64,000 nt of DNA. Origin: CAYHCE01 sp964355015 (GTDB lineage Bacteria; Cyanobacteriota; Cyanobacteriia; PCC-6307; Cyanobiaceae). Every line of letters starts with the position of its first letter. The first letter of the stretch is position 1. A program made the position numbers and the translations under genes. Below, one piece after another: positions 1 through 8,331 of the stretch. The DNA is taken from positions 1 to 64,000 of the forward strand of contig CAYHCE010000019.1 of the NCBI GenBank assembly GCA_964355015.1, read 5' to 3'. Below the pieces are notes generated by a model. It was not told where the DNA came from. It worked only from the letters and a program-made list of their open reading frames with translations, and ran no database searches.

Positions 1-772
1 CGGCGACGAGCGCGACGGTCTCCTCGTCGTTCATGGCCATGCGGGCGAAGGTTTCGCGCACATCACGGCCCGAGGCCACGGGGTCGGGCTCGCCGTTGGG
101 GCCTTCGGGATTCACGTAGATCAGCCCCATCTGCACAGCGGCGAGCGGGTTCTCCAGTTGACGGTCGCCGCTGTAGCGCTCATCGCCCAGCCAGGTATCT
201 TCATGGCCCCAGTAGATGTCCTCTACAGGCTGCCAGATGTCGACGCGGCCACCACCAAAGCCGAAGGTCTTGAAGCACATCGACTCCAGCGCGCAGTTGC
301 CGGCCAGAATGATGAGATCGGCCCAGGAGATCTTCCTCCCATAGTTCTGCTTGATGGGCCAGAGCAGACGGCGCGCCTTGTCGAGGTTGCCGTTGTCAGG
401 CCAGCTGTTGACCGGCGCAAAGCGCTGGTTCCCATGGCCACCGCCGCCACGACCATCAGCGGTGCGGTAGGTGCCGGCGCTGTGCCAGGCCATGCGGATG
501 AACAGGCCGCCGTAGTGGCCCCAGTCGGCAGGCCACCAGTCCTGCGAGTCAGTCATGAGTGCGTACAGGTCCTTCTTGAGGGCCGCCAGATCAAGCTTCT
601 TGAACTCTTCTGCATAGTTGAAATCGGCCCCCATCGGGTTGCAGGCCGGCGCGTGCTGGTGAAGGATGCCAAGGTTCAACTGGTTGGGCCACCAGCTCCG
701 GTTGGATGGGCCTCTGTAGGAAACAGCTCCACCAGAAGCGCTGGCCATCGGGCACTTACCACCTTCACTCAT
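1..772 (-). CDS. katG: Catalase-peroxidase KatG, N-terminal part (runs off left edge)
   Basis: Bifunctional heme catalase-peroxidase that removes H2O2. The 257 codons present read through the conserved distal heme pocket, including MAWHSAGTYR (distal Arg-Trp-His region), and through WPDNGNLDKARRLLWP and SWADLIILAGN, all KatG hallmarks. The C-terminal two thirds lie outside the window. Three consecutive ATG codons (778, 775, 772) occur at the start; 772 is preferred because it gives the best spacing to the purine-rich AGGGAGA and the natural start MSEGGKCP. The gene is monocistronic as far as visible and has a perfect inverted repeat just upstream, which may control its expression. Family assignment is secure; the exact start is uncertain by two codons. 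Confidence 0.95.
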   Translation of the reverse strand, partial: MSEGGKCPMASASGGAVSYRGPSNRSWWPNQLNLGILHQHAPACNPMGADFNYAEEFKKLDLAALKKDLYALMTDSQDWWPADWGHYGGLFIRMAWHSAGTYRTADGRGGGGHGNQRFAPVNSWPDNGNLDKARRLLWPIKQNYGRKISWADLIILAGNCALESMCFKTFGFGGGRVDIWQPVEDIYWGHEDTWLGDERYSGDRQLENPLAAVQMGLIYVNPEGPNGEPDPVASGRDVRETFARMAMNDEETVALVA

Positions 773-788
773 CATCATTCTCCCTTGA

Positions 789-825
789 GCCTTGGATGCA
801 ATCGTACCAGGATTGCATCCAAGGC
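789..825. repeat. Perfect 15-bp inverted repeat upstream of katG
   Basis: GCCTTGGATGCAATC (789-803) is repeated as its exact reverse complement at 811-825, separated by the 7-base spacer GTACCAG. It lies about 11 bp upstream of the katG start codons, so it is in the leader or promoter of that gene. It could be an operator for a dimeric regulator such as a peroxide-responsive Fur-family protein, or an RNA hairpin in the 5' leader. There is no T tract, so it is not a convincing terminator. Confidence 0.75.
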
Positions 826-1153
826 CCCCGCAACAGGACAGCTGCCTTTACATTCCGAGCGAGGGCCTCGGTCACTCAAGGAGTCTCAGAGGGAATGGCT
901 GGTTTAGATCTATTCCAGCCGCTGCAGACAGATTCGCAGACGACGCGCACGCACTGAGCAGCGCACTGACGAGCTAACGGCTCAGAACTTCTCAGGCAGC
1001 CAAGCATGGCAAGTGCCACCTGTCGGATTACGTTCGGCTAAGGACCCAGATCAGGCGCGCACCAGTCCCCCATGACATGAGCTGGAGGCTGCCATGGGTG
1101 ATGAGAAAGGACGTAGCCGCCGCAGGCCCGCCAGCAGGAGGTGCGCAGGCTGA
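826..1153. other. Intergenic stretch without recognised gene
   Basis: The stretch between the katG promoter side and the next minus-strand gene. Short reading frames exist but none has recognisable protein character. I see no RNA gene or strong hairpin other than the inverted repeat just before it. It may hold the katG promoter. Confidence 0.4.
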
Positions 1154-1468
1154 TCAGGTGGCTTGACGGATGAGCACGTGCAGCGATCCATCCTTCTGCT
1201 CCTCACACTCAATCCTGCCGGTTGGGGCGCGCTGGTGCAGGGCTTCCTGAATCACTCGTCCCATCACCTCCGGCTGCCGACCAGCCGCCCAGGGATACAA
1301 CCTGCTCCATTCGGAGGCCTTGCCGAGGTCGATCCACGCAACAATGTCACCACCTCCGAACTCCCAGTAGAACAACGCCTGGCTCGATCCTTCGTAATAG
1401 GAAATGTAGCCGCAGCGGCCATCGGACCGAATCTCCACCCGCCAACGATCTGGGACGGACTGACTCAT
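1154..1468 (-). CDS. Small hypothetical protein (104 aa)
   Basis: A 104-residue soluble protein, starting ATG at 1468 (MSQSVPDRWRVEIRSDG). The composition is plausible for a real globular protein: alternating beta-like segments (RWRVEIRSDGRCGYISYYEG, QALFYWEFGGGDIVAWIDL) then a helical segment (PEVMGRVIQEALHQRAP) and a closing strand (GSLHVLIRQAT). No membrane segment or signal peptide. I do not recognise the family and assign no function. The opposite-strand frames in this region lack such structure. Neighbours are unrelated. Confidence 0.6.
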   Translation of the reverse strand: MSQSVPDRWRVEIRSDGRCGYISYYEGSSQALFYWEFGGGDIVAWIDLGKASEWSRLYPWAAGRQPEVMGRVIQEALHQRAPTGRIECEEQKDGSLHVLIRQAT

Positions 1469-1615
1469 GGCCGTGACGTGCCGACGTCGAATGGCTCCGG
1501 GTCGTGGAGGATCAGCACGTAGGGCCTGCTGAGGTGGTGGCAGAGACGATCATGGAAAACTCCACGTCGTCACGTGCTGGTGGAGCCAGGAGGATTCGTA
1601 GCGTCCCCATCGTTC

Positions 1616-1840
1616 TCAGCACAGCAACCCCACCACGAACCCGACGACCGCCCCCACCGGGCCATAGAAGAAGAAGCTCGTCATCGCCGCTTCCAGTTCG
1701 CGGTCATTCCGCTGCGAAAACTGCAGCACGAGTATGTAGCTGCTCGCCGTGCAGAGCAGGAAGCTCAACACCGCAACGAGAAGGCCACGGCCCAGCTTTC
1801 GCATCGTTGTGTAAGCCGCTGAGTTGAACGAATCCATCAT
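1616..1840 (-). CDS. Small two-helix membrane protein (74 aa), unknown function
   Basis: Encodes 74 residues with two hydrophobic segments: roughly residues 18-40 (GRGLLVAVLSFLLCTASSYI and onward) and 55-73 (FFFYGPVGAVVGFVVGLL), joined by a short charged loop SQRNDRELEAA. The second helix has a glycine/alanine-rich packing face. Start taken at the first of two ATGs (1840); ATG at residue 13 (MRKLGRG) is an alternative that places a basic residue cluster directly before helix 1. No clear Shine-Dalgarno was seen. Family not recognised. Confidence 0.5.
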   Translation of the reverse strand: MMDSFNSAAYTTMRKLGRGLLVAVLSFLLCTASSYILVLQFSQRNDRELEAAMTSFFFYGPVGAVVGFVVGLLC

Positions 1841-1884
1841 CGAGCCATTAGCTTGGTTTGGCTACCCGGTCACTGGTGAGTCGT

Positions 1885-2277
1885 TCAAGCAGCGGCTGAT
1901 GGGGTGGGGAGGCCATCGAACGGCTGCCTTCGACACATCCAGACCACAGCGAACGTAGTGCCTGGACACGGCAGGTCGAGAGCGCTGCACTCATGCATGT
2001 CAGTTCGATCCTCCAACCCGGTGAGTCGATTCAATAGACGTGCACCGATGCCGGGATCAGGCGACCTATCGATGCCGTCGACACGGCATCCCGGCCTCAT
2101 GGCGAGCCTCCGGGCTGCGCCGGCCAGTCCGGCACCAAGATCAAGGACGCGATCGTCGGACCACAGCTGGGCCCAACCCTTCAAGGCGAGAGAAGCCCGG
2201 TAGCCGCCGGTATGGAAGTGATCAGGAGGCCCCAGTTCCAATGGAGAAAGGCGTTGCTCAGGATCCAGCCCGGCCGT
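1885..2277 (-). pseudogene. Truncated SAM-dependent methyltransferase
   Basis: The frame carries the methyltransferase signature: a leader resembling AGLDPEQRLSPLELGPPDHF, motif I VLDLGAGLAGAARRLAM, the acidic end of strand 2 (CRVDGID), then LTGLEDRTDMHECSALDLP and the motif-II-like stretch TTFAVVWM. Immediately after VVWM the homology stops and the frame runs through unrelated residues to a stop. Complete members of this class (sarcosine/glycine or ubiE-like methyltransferases) need about 130 more residues. At the N terminus no ATG opens the frame; only TTG at 2241 is available. The gene is therefore truncated at both ends and should be inactive. Confidence 0.75.
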
Positions 2278-2799
2278 CAGGGGGGCAGCCCTGGTAGTCG
2301 TCAGAGGGGAAGATGACTGGCTGTTTAACCTGGAGAGTTTAAGGCGACTCTCACATCAACGATCAAGCGAAGCTTCCTCTCCGGAGCGTCACGTGATTGC
2401 CAAGATGACGTGGGCCCCGACCCCATCTCCGGCCTGCCTGCAGCTGGTACGTAGCCATGGAGACACCACCAACACGGTTCGCCATTCTTGAGGCCTCGAG
2501 AAGACCGAGCCGAAGAAGAAGGGCTGAGCGGGGTTCTCAGCACGCCCAGACAGGACTATCTTTGCAGGCGATAGTGTAGCCAAGTCAGGAAATCAGGCAC
2601 AATCACGCCTGGATCTCTTCTTGTCCAACCCCATTCTGGGCTGATGGAATTCAACAACTCTTTGGCTGCCTGACCACTCAAGCGGCTTACTGGCTGGCCT
2701 GACAACAACAGCAGTCACGGCGACATCTCCTCATTGGACTTCCGGAAACGGCGGTGGTGCAGTCACGCATTGTCCTGGATCGTTGTCGCCACATGTCGA
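2278..2799. other. About 520 bp without a convincing gene
   Basis: Lies between the truncated methyltransferase and the nucleotidase gene. Base composition is visibly less GC-rich than in the later part of the window. Two short minus-strand frames (2325-2543 and 2389-2583) overlap each other in different phases and resemble no family I know. Probably a decayed or intergenic segment. Confidence 0.4.
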
Positions 2800-4782
2800 T
2801 CAACCCATCCTGATCGCCCGCACCTCCGCAGCGCGCTCATCGACGGGGATCACAGGTAATTCTCCCTTCACCGTTACCGGTAAACGACGGATGTGATCCA
2901 TGATCGCCTGCCATTCCTTGATCTCGCGGCCTGCATCCTTACCCACCCCCCTGGCGACACTCTCGAGATCCGTCGTGCCGGGCGGCGGCAGCAGGTAGCC
3001 CGGATTTTCGCGTGGCAGCTCCAGTGCCTCCACTCTGGAGGTGAGGGCCGTACCATCCTTCTTCTTGGGCACCAGGGCCAGCTTGCCCTGTGTGTATCTG
3101 GGGATGGCCACAATGATCGGGCCCAGCATCAGCGGGCAGCTCAGGCTGTAGAGCCGGACGTCCTTGCCACTGATGTCAATCGGCTTGTAGCCGCGATCGA
3201 GATCGCCCAGTTCGATGGCCGTCACCACGTCGAACTTCGGGCGCGTGAGATCGTAGCGAAAGCGCATGCCGGAGGCGCGAGGGAAATACTCGCCCGGATG
3301 GGCTGGGTTGTCGATGAGCAGGAATTCCAGCAGGTTCTTGAGATCCTGAGCGTTGAAGTATCCGGTCACAAGCGTGCTACCGGGTGTCGGATCCACCACT
3401 CCGGAGCCTAGCGGCGCCACGGCGAATACGTCATAGACCGTAACGACACCGGTCTTTCCGCGCAACAGCCCGGCGCGCATCATGCCGTTGGCGGTAAAGC
3501 CGATGTCGGCCTTTGTGGCGAAGCGAAATGAATCGGTGACCAGGTTGGCCAGCAGGGTGCCGGCAGCAATGTCGGTGAAGGTATTGGGCAGATCACGGGG
3601 GGCGATAGCCAGCGGCTGATCAAGGCTGTAGCCCCGCGATGCGAATGCGGCGGCACTGACTGACTTCTTGAGTTGCTCGATCTCTTTCCCGATGGCCCTG
3701 TCACCGAGGATGCTGTCGTCGATGGGAAGGAGTCGGTACGAACTGACCGTCAATGTGTTGCCGTCAAGCGCGAGAACCAGTTCGCCCAGGTTGTTGCTCT
3801 CCTTCCCGGTCTGGACCACTGGCGTGCGGCCGTTCACGACGATCGCCTCGTTCAACTCGGTGTGGCTGTGGCCGCTGATCACCACGTCGATGCCCGGGAC
3901 AACCCTGGCCAGTTGCACGTCCTCGCCAGCGACGAAGCTGCCATCCGGGCCCCTCTCCACGCCTCCATGGCTCAGTGCGATGACGACATCAACCTTTTCG
4001 GCCTCGCGCAGGATCTTCACCACCTCTGTTGCCGCTGTGGTGGGATCGGCAAAGCTCGTGGCGCCACCACTGGTGTAGATCATGGCCTCCTTCCCGAGAA
4101 CGCCAAAGATGCCGAAGCGCAGACCACCCCGCTCGATCACCGTGTAGCGGCGGATCACCCCCTTGCGGGTCAGAGCCTGAAGGTCGACGAGGCTGGGATC
4201 GCTGCCCGCAAAGCTGGTGTTGGCGGCGAGCACCGCGGGGATGCGGCCCGCCTTGACGGCGGCGCCGATGGATTGGCCCAGGCCATCCGGGCCGAGGTCA
4301 AACTCATGGTTCCCCAAGGTGGTGGCGTCGTAGCCCATCTTGCCCATCAGGTGCAGTTCAGCTCCGGTCTCGCGTGTGGCGGCACTGAACGCCGTGCCCA
4401 TGCTGTAGTCGCCCGCATCCAGGACCAACACAGGCCCCTGGTCCTGACGCGCGGCGCTGCGGTGGGCGATCAGGCTCGCCAACCGCGCATACCCACCACG
4501 GGTCGTGTCGTCGTTCAGCGTGAACGGCGTGTAATCCGCAGACGGGGCCATTCCGATGAAACTCGCGTGCATGTCGTTGGTATGCAGGATTGTGAACTTC
4601 ATGGATCTGGCTCTCGCCGTACGTAGGAAATCTGGCAGGAGTAAGGCGACGCTACCTACTGCCGAGGCGGCCAGGAACCTGCCGCGGGTGAATTTTCCTT
4701 GTGATGAACCAGGGGCCGCCTGCTTCTCGTACCCTGTGGCGGTCAGTTGGCGATTTCTCGTTCTCATTGTTGATTGATTCAC
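2800..4782 (-). CDS. Exported 5'-nucleotidase / 2',3'-cyclic phosphodiesterase family metallophosphoesterase
   Basis: Dephosphorylates nucleotides or related phosphate esters, probably outside the cytoplasm for phosphate scavenging. The 660-residue product has an N-terminal region with TRGRFLAASAVGSVALLLP (about 32-50), a signal resembling a degenerate Tat or Sec leader. The metallophosphoesterase domain follows with the dinuclear-metal motifs in order: HTNDMHA (67-73), LDAGDYS, LGNHEFD, ALSHGG and ISGHSHTE. The C-terminal part matches the substrate-binding 5'-nucleotidase C domain (DIGFTANGMMRAGL, GSTLVTGYFNAQDL). Start taken as GTG at 4782; ATG five codons later is possible, while the internal ATG before KFTILHTND would remove the leader. 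Single-gene unit. Confidence 0.88.
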   Translation of the reverse strand: MNQSTMRTRNRQLTATGYEKQAAPGSSQGKFTRGRFLAASAVGSVALLLPDFLRTARARSMKFTILHTNDMHASFIGMAPSADYTPFTLNDDTTRGGYARLASLIAHRSAARQDQGPVLVLDAGDYSMGTAFSAATRETGAELHLMGKMGYDATTLGNHEFDLGPDGLGQSIGAAVKAGRIPAVLAANTSFAGSDPSLVDLQALTRKGVIRRYTVIERGGLRFGIFGVLGKEAMIYTSGGATSFADPTTAATEVVKILREAEKVDVVIALSHGGVERGPDGSFVAGEDVQLARVVPGIDVVISGHSHTELNEAIVVNGRTPVVQTGKESNNLGELVLALDGNTLTVSSYRLLPIDDSILGDRAIGKEIEQLKKSVSAAAFASRGYSLDQPLAIAPRDLPNTFTDIAAGTLLANLVTDSFRFATKADIGFTANGMMRAGLLRGKTGVVTVYDVFAVAPLGSGVVDPTPGSTLVTGYFNAQDLKNLLEFLLIDNPAHPGEYFPRASGMRFRYDLTRPKFDVVTAIELGDLDRGYKPIDISGKDVRLYSLSCPLMLGPIIVAIPRYTQGKLALVPKKKDGTALTSRVEALELPRENPGYLLPPPGTTDLESVARGVGKDAGREIKEWQAIMDHIRRLPVTVKGELPVIPVDERAAEVRAIRMG

Positions 4783-4893
4783 AATGCCTAGCTTGATGGG
4801 GGATTCCTAGTCCGGTAAATGCTAAACATCAGCGGCGAGCAGAAGTTCCATCTGCATGGACTTTTTCATTCTAGGCTGCTTGATGGCTCGGGT

Positions 4894-5510
4894 TCAGCTG
4901 CGACCGGAAGCGGCTGTGTAGCGTACCCTGCAGGCATTCAGCTGCACGCCGTAGCCAGGCTTTTGTGCAATGACATACAGATGCATCCAGTGTCAGATAA
5001 CACGTCGAGCATACGAGAGAAACCTGACACGCTGCAGTGCATCTGAGGCCCCATGGCCGAATCGACCTTCTCCGTTGGAGCATCCAAACCACCCGAAGTA
5101 AAGATGCCTGCATCTCCTGACTGCAAACCCAGCAAAATCTTGCGCAGCACTGGCTCCTGTTCCGACTAGGGTAGATGCCAAATGCTATCCGATGCGGAGA
5201 TGAAGTCGTGCCTCCTTGGAGAATCTAATCTGCCTACATCCGCGTGGTTGAAAGTGATGCCGGGATGGCGCTGCATCGCCAATTTGATCATCTGATCCGA
5301 ACCATCAGCGCCCTCAGCATCAAACCCGTGGCTCGTCAGCAGGTCAATGAATCTCCCGCTGCTTCCACACCCAATGTCAAGGGCACGGCGCCTCTCCTTG
5401 ATGAAGGCAATGGCTCGCTCGTGCTGTTTGCTGCCATTGCCGCGAGGGAACTCTTCGCTTGTGCTCCCTGGGTTGATGGCGAAGGTCACGGGTTCCGAGG
5501 CCGTGATCAT
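4894..5510 (-). pseudogene. Class I SAM methyltransferase killed by an internal amber codon and a deletion
   Basis: From ATG 5510 the frame gives a normal methyltransferase: RRALDIGCGSSGRFIDLL (motif I), GFDAEGADGSDQM and HDFISASDSIWHLP. At 5168-5166 an in-frame TAG interrupts it; reading on in the same frame resumes clear family sequence (SEQEPVLRKILLGLQSG, IFTSGGLDAPTEKVDSAMGP, VLSDTGC). Near 4975 homology jumps to another frame (HLYVIAQKPGYG, ending at 4894), with the expected intervening residues missing, which indicates a small deletion. Two independent lesions make function unlikely. Unrelated in sequence to the methyltransferase remnant at 1.9-2.3 kb. Confidence 0.8.
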
Positions 5511-5563
5511 CAACGGCCTGCGGCTTCCGAGAGCCGTTGGTTAGGGCCACTCAGCCAGGCCGA

Positions 5564-6796
5564 TCAGCAGTCCGGCGCTGACCTGGCTGAGCGGCCGCCA
5601 GCGTCGGCCGGGCTCAGGAGGCGTCTCCGGTAGACCCCCACCACCATCGCCAGGATCAGGGCAATGGCCAGCAGGGCGGCCGCCAGCGGCAGGAGACGCT
5701 CTGCCGGGAGCCGGGCGCCCAGACTCACGAACAGGCCGGACCCCTCCTGCTGCAGGAAGCCCGTGAGCGCCGACGCCGCTCCGGCCCGTTCGGGAAACGC
5801 CTGCATCGGCATGGCCAGACCGATGGGGATCATCAGGCCGCCGCCGACCACCACCGGCAGCATCGGCAGCAGGACGGTGCCCACGCTGAACCATCCCGCC
5901 AGAGCGGCCAGCAGCATCGCCGCAGCACCGGCCAGCGCGCAGGCGGCGCCAAGGACGAGCAGGCGCGCCTGGCCCAGCCGCACCACCCAGCGGTTCACCA
6001 GGATCGCCCCCACGAGATAGGCGCCGGTGAGGCTCAGCGAGAGATTGCCGAAGGTGGTGCGGCTCAGTCCCAGCCCGGTTTCGAGATCGAAGGGACTCAC
6101 CGTGTCGTAGAGGGCGATCATCCCGGTGGCGAGCGTGCAGACGGCTGCCGGCTGCAGGAAACGGGGATCGGCCAGCAGCCGCCCGTAGTCGGCGGCGATC
6201 CGGCCCAGCTGGATCCCCGCCCGTCGCTCGCCGGCCCCGGCCGGGTGGGTTTCCGGCAGGGCGGTGGCCAGGAATGCGGCCGTCGCCGCCGCCACCGCCG
6301 CCAGCAGGAGGAAGTCCGCCCGCCAGGAGGCGAACCGCGCGATCTGCCCCCCCACGAAGGGGGCGAATCCGAGGGCGCCAGCGAAGCAGACGCTCACCCA
6401 TGACATCGCCTGGGCGAGCCGCCGGTCGCTGAACACGTCGCGCAGGGTCGCCCGCGACACCGAGGTGCCGCAGCCCGCCCCCACCCCCTGCAGCAGACGC
6501 AGGGCCTGGAAGGGCGCGAACCCGGGCACGACGACGAGCGCGAGGCTGGCGACGCTGAAGAGGACCATCCCCGCCAGGGCCACGGGACGTCGTCCGAAGC
6601 GGTCGGCCAGCGCGCCCCAGAGCAGCTGCGAGAACCCGTAGCCCAGGGCGTAGGTGGCGATCGTGGACTGGGCGCCCGCGGCGTCGATCCGGAAGTCCGC
6701 GGCCAGATCGGGGAGCGAAGGCAGGTCGATGAACAGTCCGCTCTGCCCCAGCACCGCGCCCAGGCAGGCGAAGAGGATCACCGTTCGGTTGTTCAT
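5564..6796 (-). CDS. MFS drug-resistance transporter, Bcr/CflA type
   Basis: A 410-residue, roughly 12-helix major facilitator. The start at ATG 6796 (MNNRTVILFACLGAVLGQSG) sits directly at helix 1; the longer open frame upstream to 7018 overlaps the opposite-strand cytochrome remnant and has no transporter character. Diagnostic segments: IDLPSLPDLAADF after helix 1, the loop-2/3 motif GALADRFGRRPVALAG (MFS motif A) and LRLLQGVGAGCGTSVSRATLRD (motif B/C region of the Bcr/CflA group). Likely exports small drugs or metabolites by proton antiport; the substrate cannot be read from sequence. AGGA abuts the start codon. The broken methyltransferase lies downstream on the same strand. Confidence 0.85.
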   Translation of the reverse strand: MNNRTVILFACLGAVLGQSGLFIDLPSLPDLAADFRIDAAGAQSTIATYALGYGFSQLLWGALADRFGRRPVALAGMVLFSVASLALVVVPGFAPFQALRLLQGVGAGCGTSVSRATLRDVFSDRRLAQAMSWVSVCFAGALGFAPFVGGQIARFASWRADFLLLAAVAAATAAFLATALPETHPAGAGERRAGIQLGRIAADYGRLLADPRFLQPAAVCTLATGMIALYDTVSPFDLETGLGLSRTTFGNLSLSLTGAYLVGAILVNRWVVRLGQARLLVLGAACALAGAAAMLLAALAGWFSVGTVLLPMLPVVVGGGLMIPIGLAMPMQAFPERAGAASALTGFLQQEGSGLFVSLGARLPAERLLPLAAALLAIALILAMVVGVYRRRLLSPADAGGRSARSAPDC

Positions 6797-6947
6797 TCCT
6801 GGGTCCCGTAGAGCCTCATCCTGCAGGCAGCGACCCTGCATGGCTGTGAGCCGTGCGCCGAGGCGGGATTGATCTGGCGATCTCGTCCTCCCCTCGGGAG
6901 GCTGAACCGGCTTCACGGCTGCAGGGGCCAGGAGCGGCCCCGTCAGG

Positions 6948-8331
6948 TTGCTGTTCCGCGCCGATCGACAGGCTGCTCTCGACCGCATCTCCGCTCCGGA
7001 GGGATCGATCCTCATCAAGGCCGCCTGGCGAGAGATGGAGCCGGGGGAACAGTCCCGCTTCTACACCGCTTCGGCCGATCTCGCGGATCCGGATGCCCCA
7101 GCTGGATCGGCACCACGACCACGTCAGGTCGGGTTGCTCGGCCTGCACGCGATGCAGAAGACGGCCAGCGCTCCTCAGTGGATCTGGACGACCTACGAGC
7201 AGGTCGACAACGTGGAAGGAGCGGCCCCATCCTTTCGCAATCCCCACAGCACCGATTGTCTGGCCAATCAGCAGGGCCCGCCCGGGTTCCCGAATCAGGT
7301 CACCCGGCTGAATCCGATCCCCTCAAGGGATCCCGACTGCGCCCGCCCCGACGAGTCCATCGACAATCTCCGGGACCTGAACCAACGGATCCAGGCGGCT
7401 CTGCCCCCCTCGGTGTGGCGGAACCACGAAGTCGTCGGGGGCCAGTGGCCCCTGTCGCCAACGCCACCTTCGCCGTCCGAGGCCTCGGCTCCTCAACCGA
7501 CGACGGTCTTCTCCGTTCGACCAGACCTGCTGGCCAACACCACCATGGAGACCTACATCCAGAACACCTCCTCCTGCATGGGGTGCCATGCGATGGCAGG
7601 CAGCAGCAATCCGCAGCGTTACATCTCCTCCGACTTCAGCTTCACCTTCTCCGAGGCATTTCCTCGCCTCCCCGACCCTCACATCCTGCCTCCGCCTTCG
7701 ACCCCTGGCACGCGTTGGGACAGGGAGAACTGGAACTCCATCCTGCGCGGCCATGCGCTCAGCACGGCGACCTACGAGGAACTGCCGCAGCAGGTGCCCA
7801 TGGCTCGCCTCCACTCTGCGCCAGCTGCCATCTCGATGCCGGTGGCAATACCCAGGCCTCCCCCTGGCTGGGCATGACCAGGAAGTACGACTACCCGCAA
7901 ACCCAGGATCTGCAGCGACGCATCAATCTCTGCGTCGCCCATAGTCTCAATGGCCGTCCCCTTCCGCTCGAGGCAGGGGATCCGACGATGCGCGCGTTCA
8001 TCGTCTACATGCAATGGCTCGACGAGCAGGCAACAGCCCGGCGGATGCAGCCTCCTGCCACCCCCTTCCCGCCGATCTCCTCCCTCAGCGGGGATGCACC
8101 GCGCGGGCAGGAGATCTTCGGTCAGAAGTGCGCCTTCTGCCACGACGCCCGGCACTCTGGGGCCCCCACTCCTTCAACCGACAGGCTGGACTGGCGGATC
8201 CGGCCAAACTGGCGCCATTTCTGCGTGCGAACATGCCCCATCGCTTCGGTGGAGCGCTCACGGATCGGGAGGCCTGGGATCTGGCGGCCTTCATCGACCG
8301 CCAGGAGCGCCCTGCGGGGCCACCTCAGTAG
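6948..8331 (+). pseudogene. Broken multiheme cytochrome c locus (two cytochrome families joined, two frameshifts)
   Basis: The first frame (6948-about 7810) resembles the 'cytochrome c family protein' group: GSILIKAAWREM, VGLLGLHAMQKTASAPQWIW, TTYEQVDNVEG, NTTMETYIQNTSSCMGCHA (heme motif CMGCH at 7575-7589). It continues in frame into a second, TsdA-like cytochrome (WNSILRGHALSTATYEELP). The rest is out of frame: CASCHLDAGG (heme motif 7817-7831), WLGMTRKYDYPQTQDLQRRI and CAFCH (8129-8143) lie in another phase, and LWGPHSFNRQAGLADP through AAFIDRQERP to the stop at 8331 lie in a third. No proper start or secretion signal exists: a stop at 6903 and only TTG at 6948 precede it. Confidence 0.8.

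Noticed and set aside
2325..2583. Small minus-strand genes in the 2.3-2.6 kb gap
   Set aside because: Two overlapping short frames in different phases, no motifs or ribosome sites.
5511..5538. Terminator hairpin after the Bcr/CflA gene (CAACGGC...GCCGTTG)
   Set aside because: Only a 7-bp stem with a 14-base loop and no T tract; too weak to call.
6797..7018. N-terminal extension of the Bcr/CflA transporter
   Set aside because: Runs antisense into the cytochrome remnant and has no transporter or signal character; helix 1 begins at ATG 6796.
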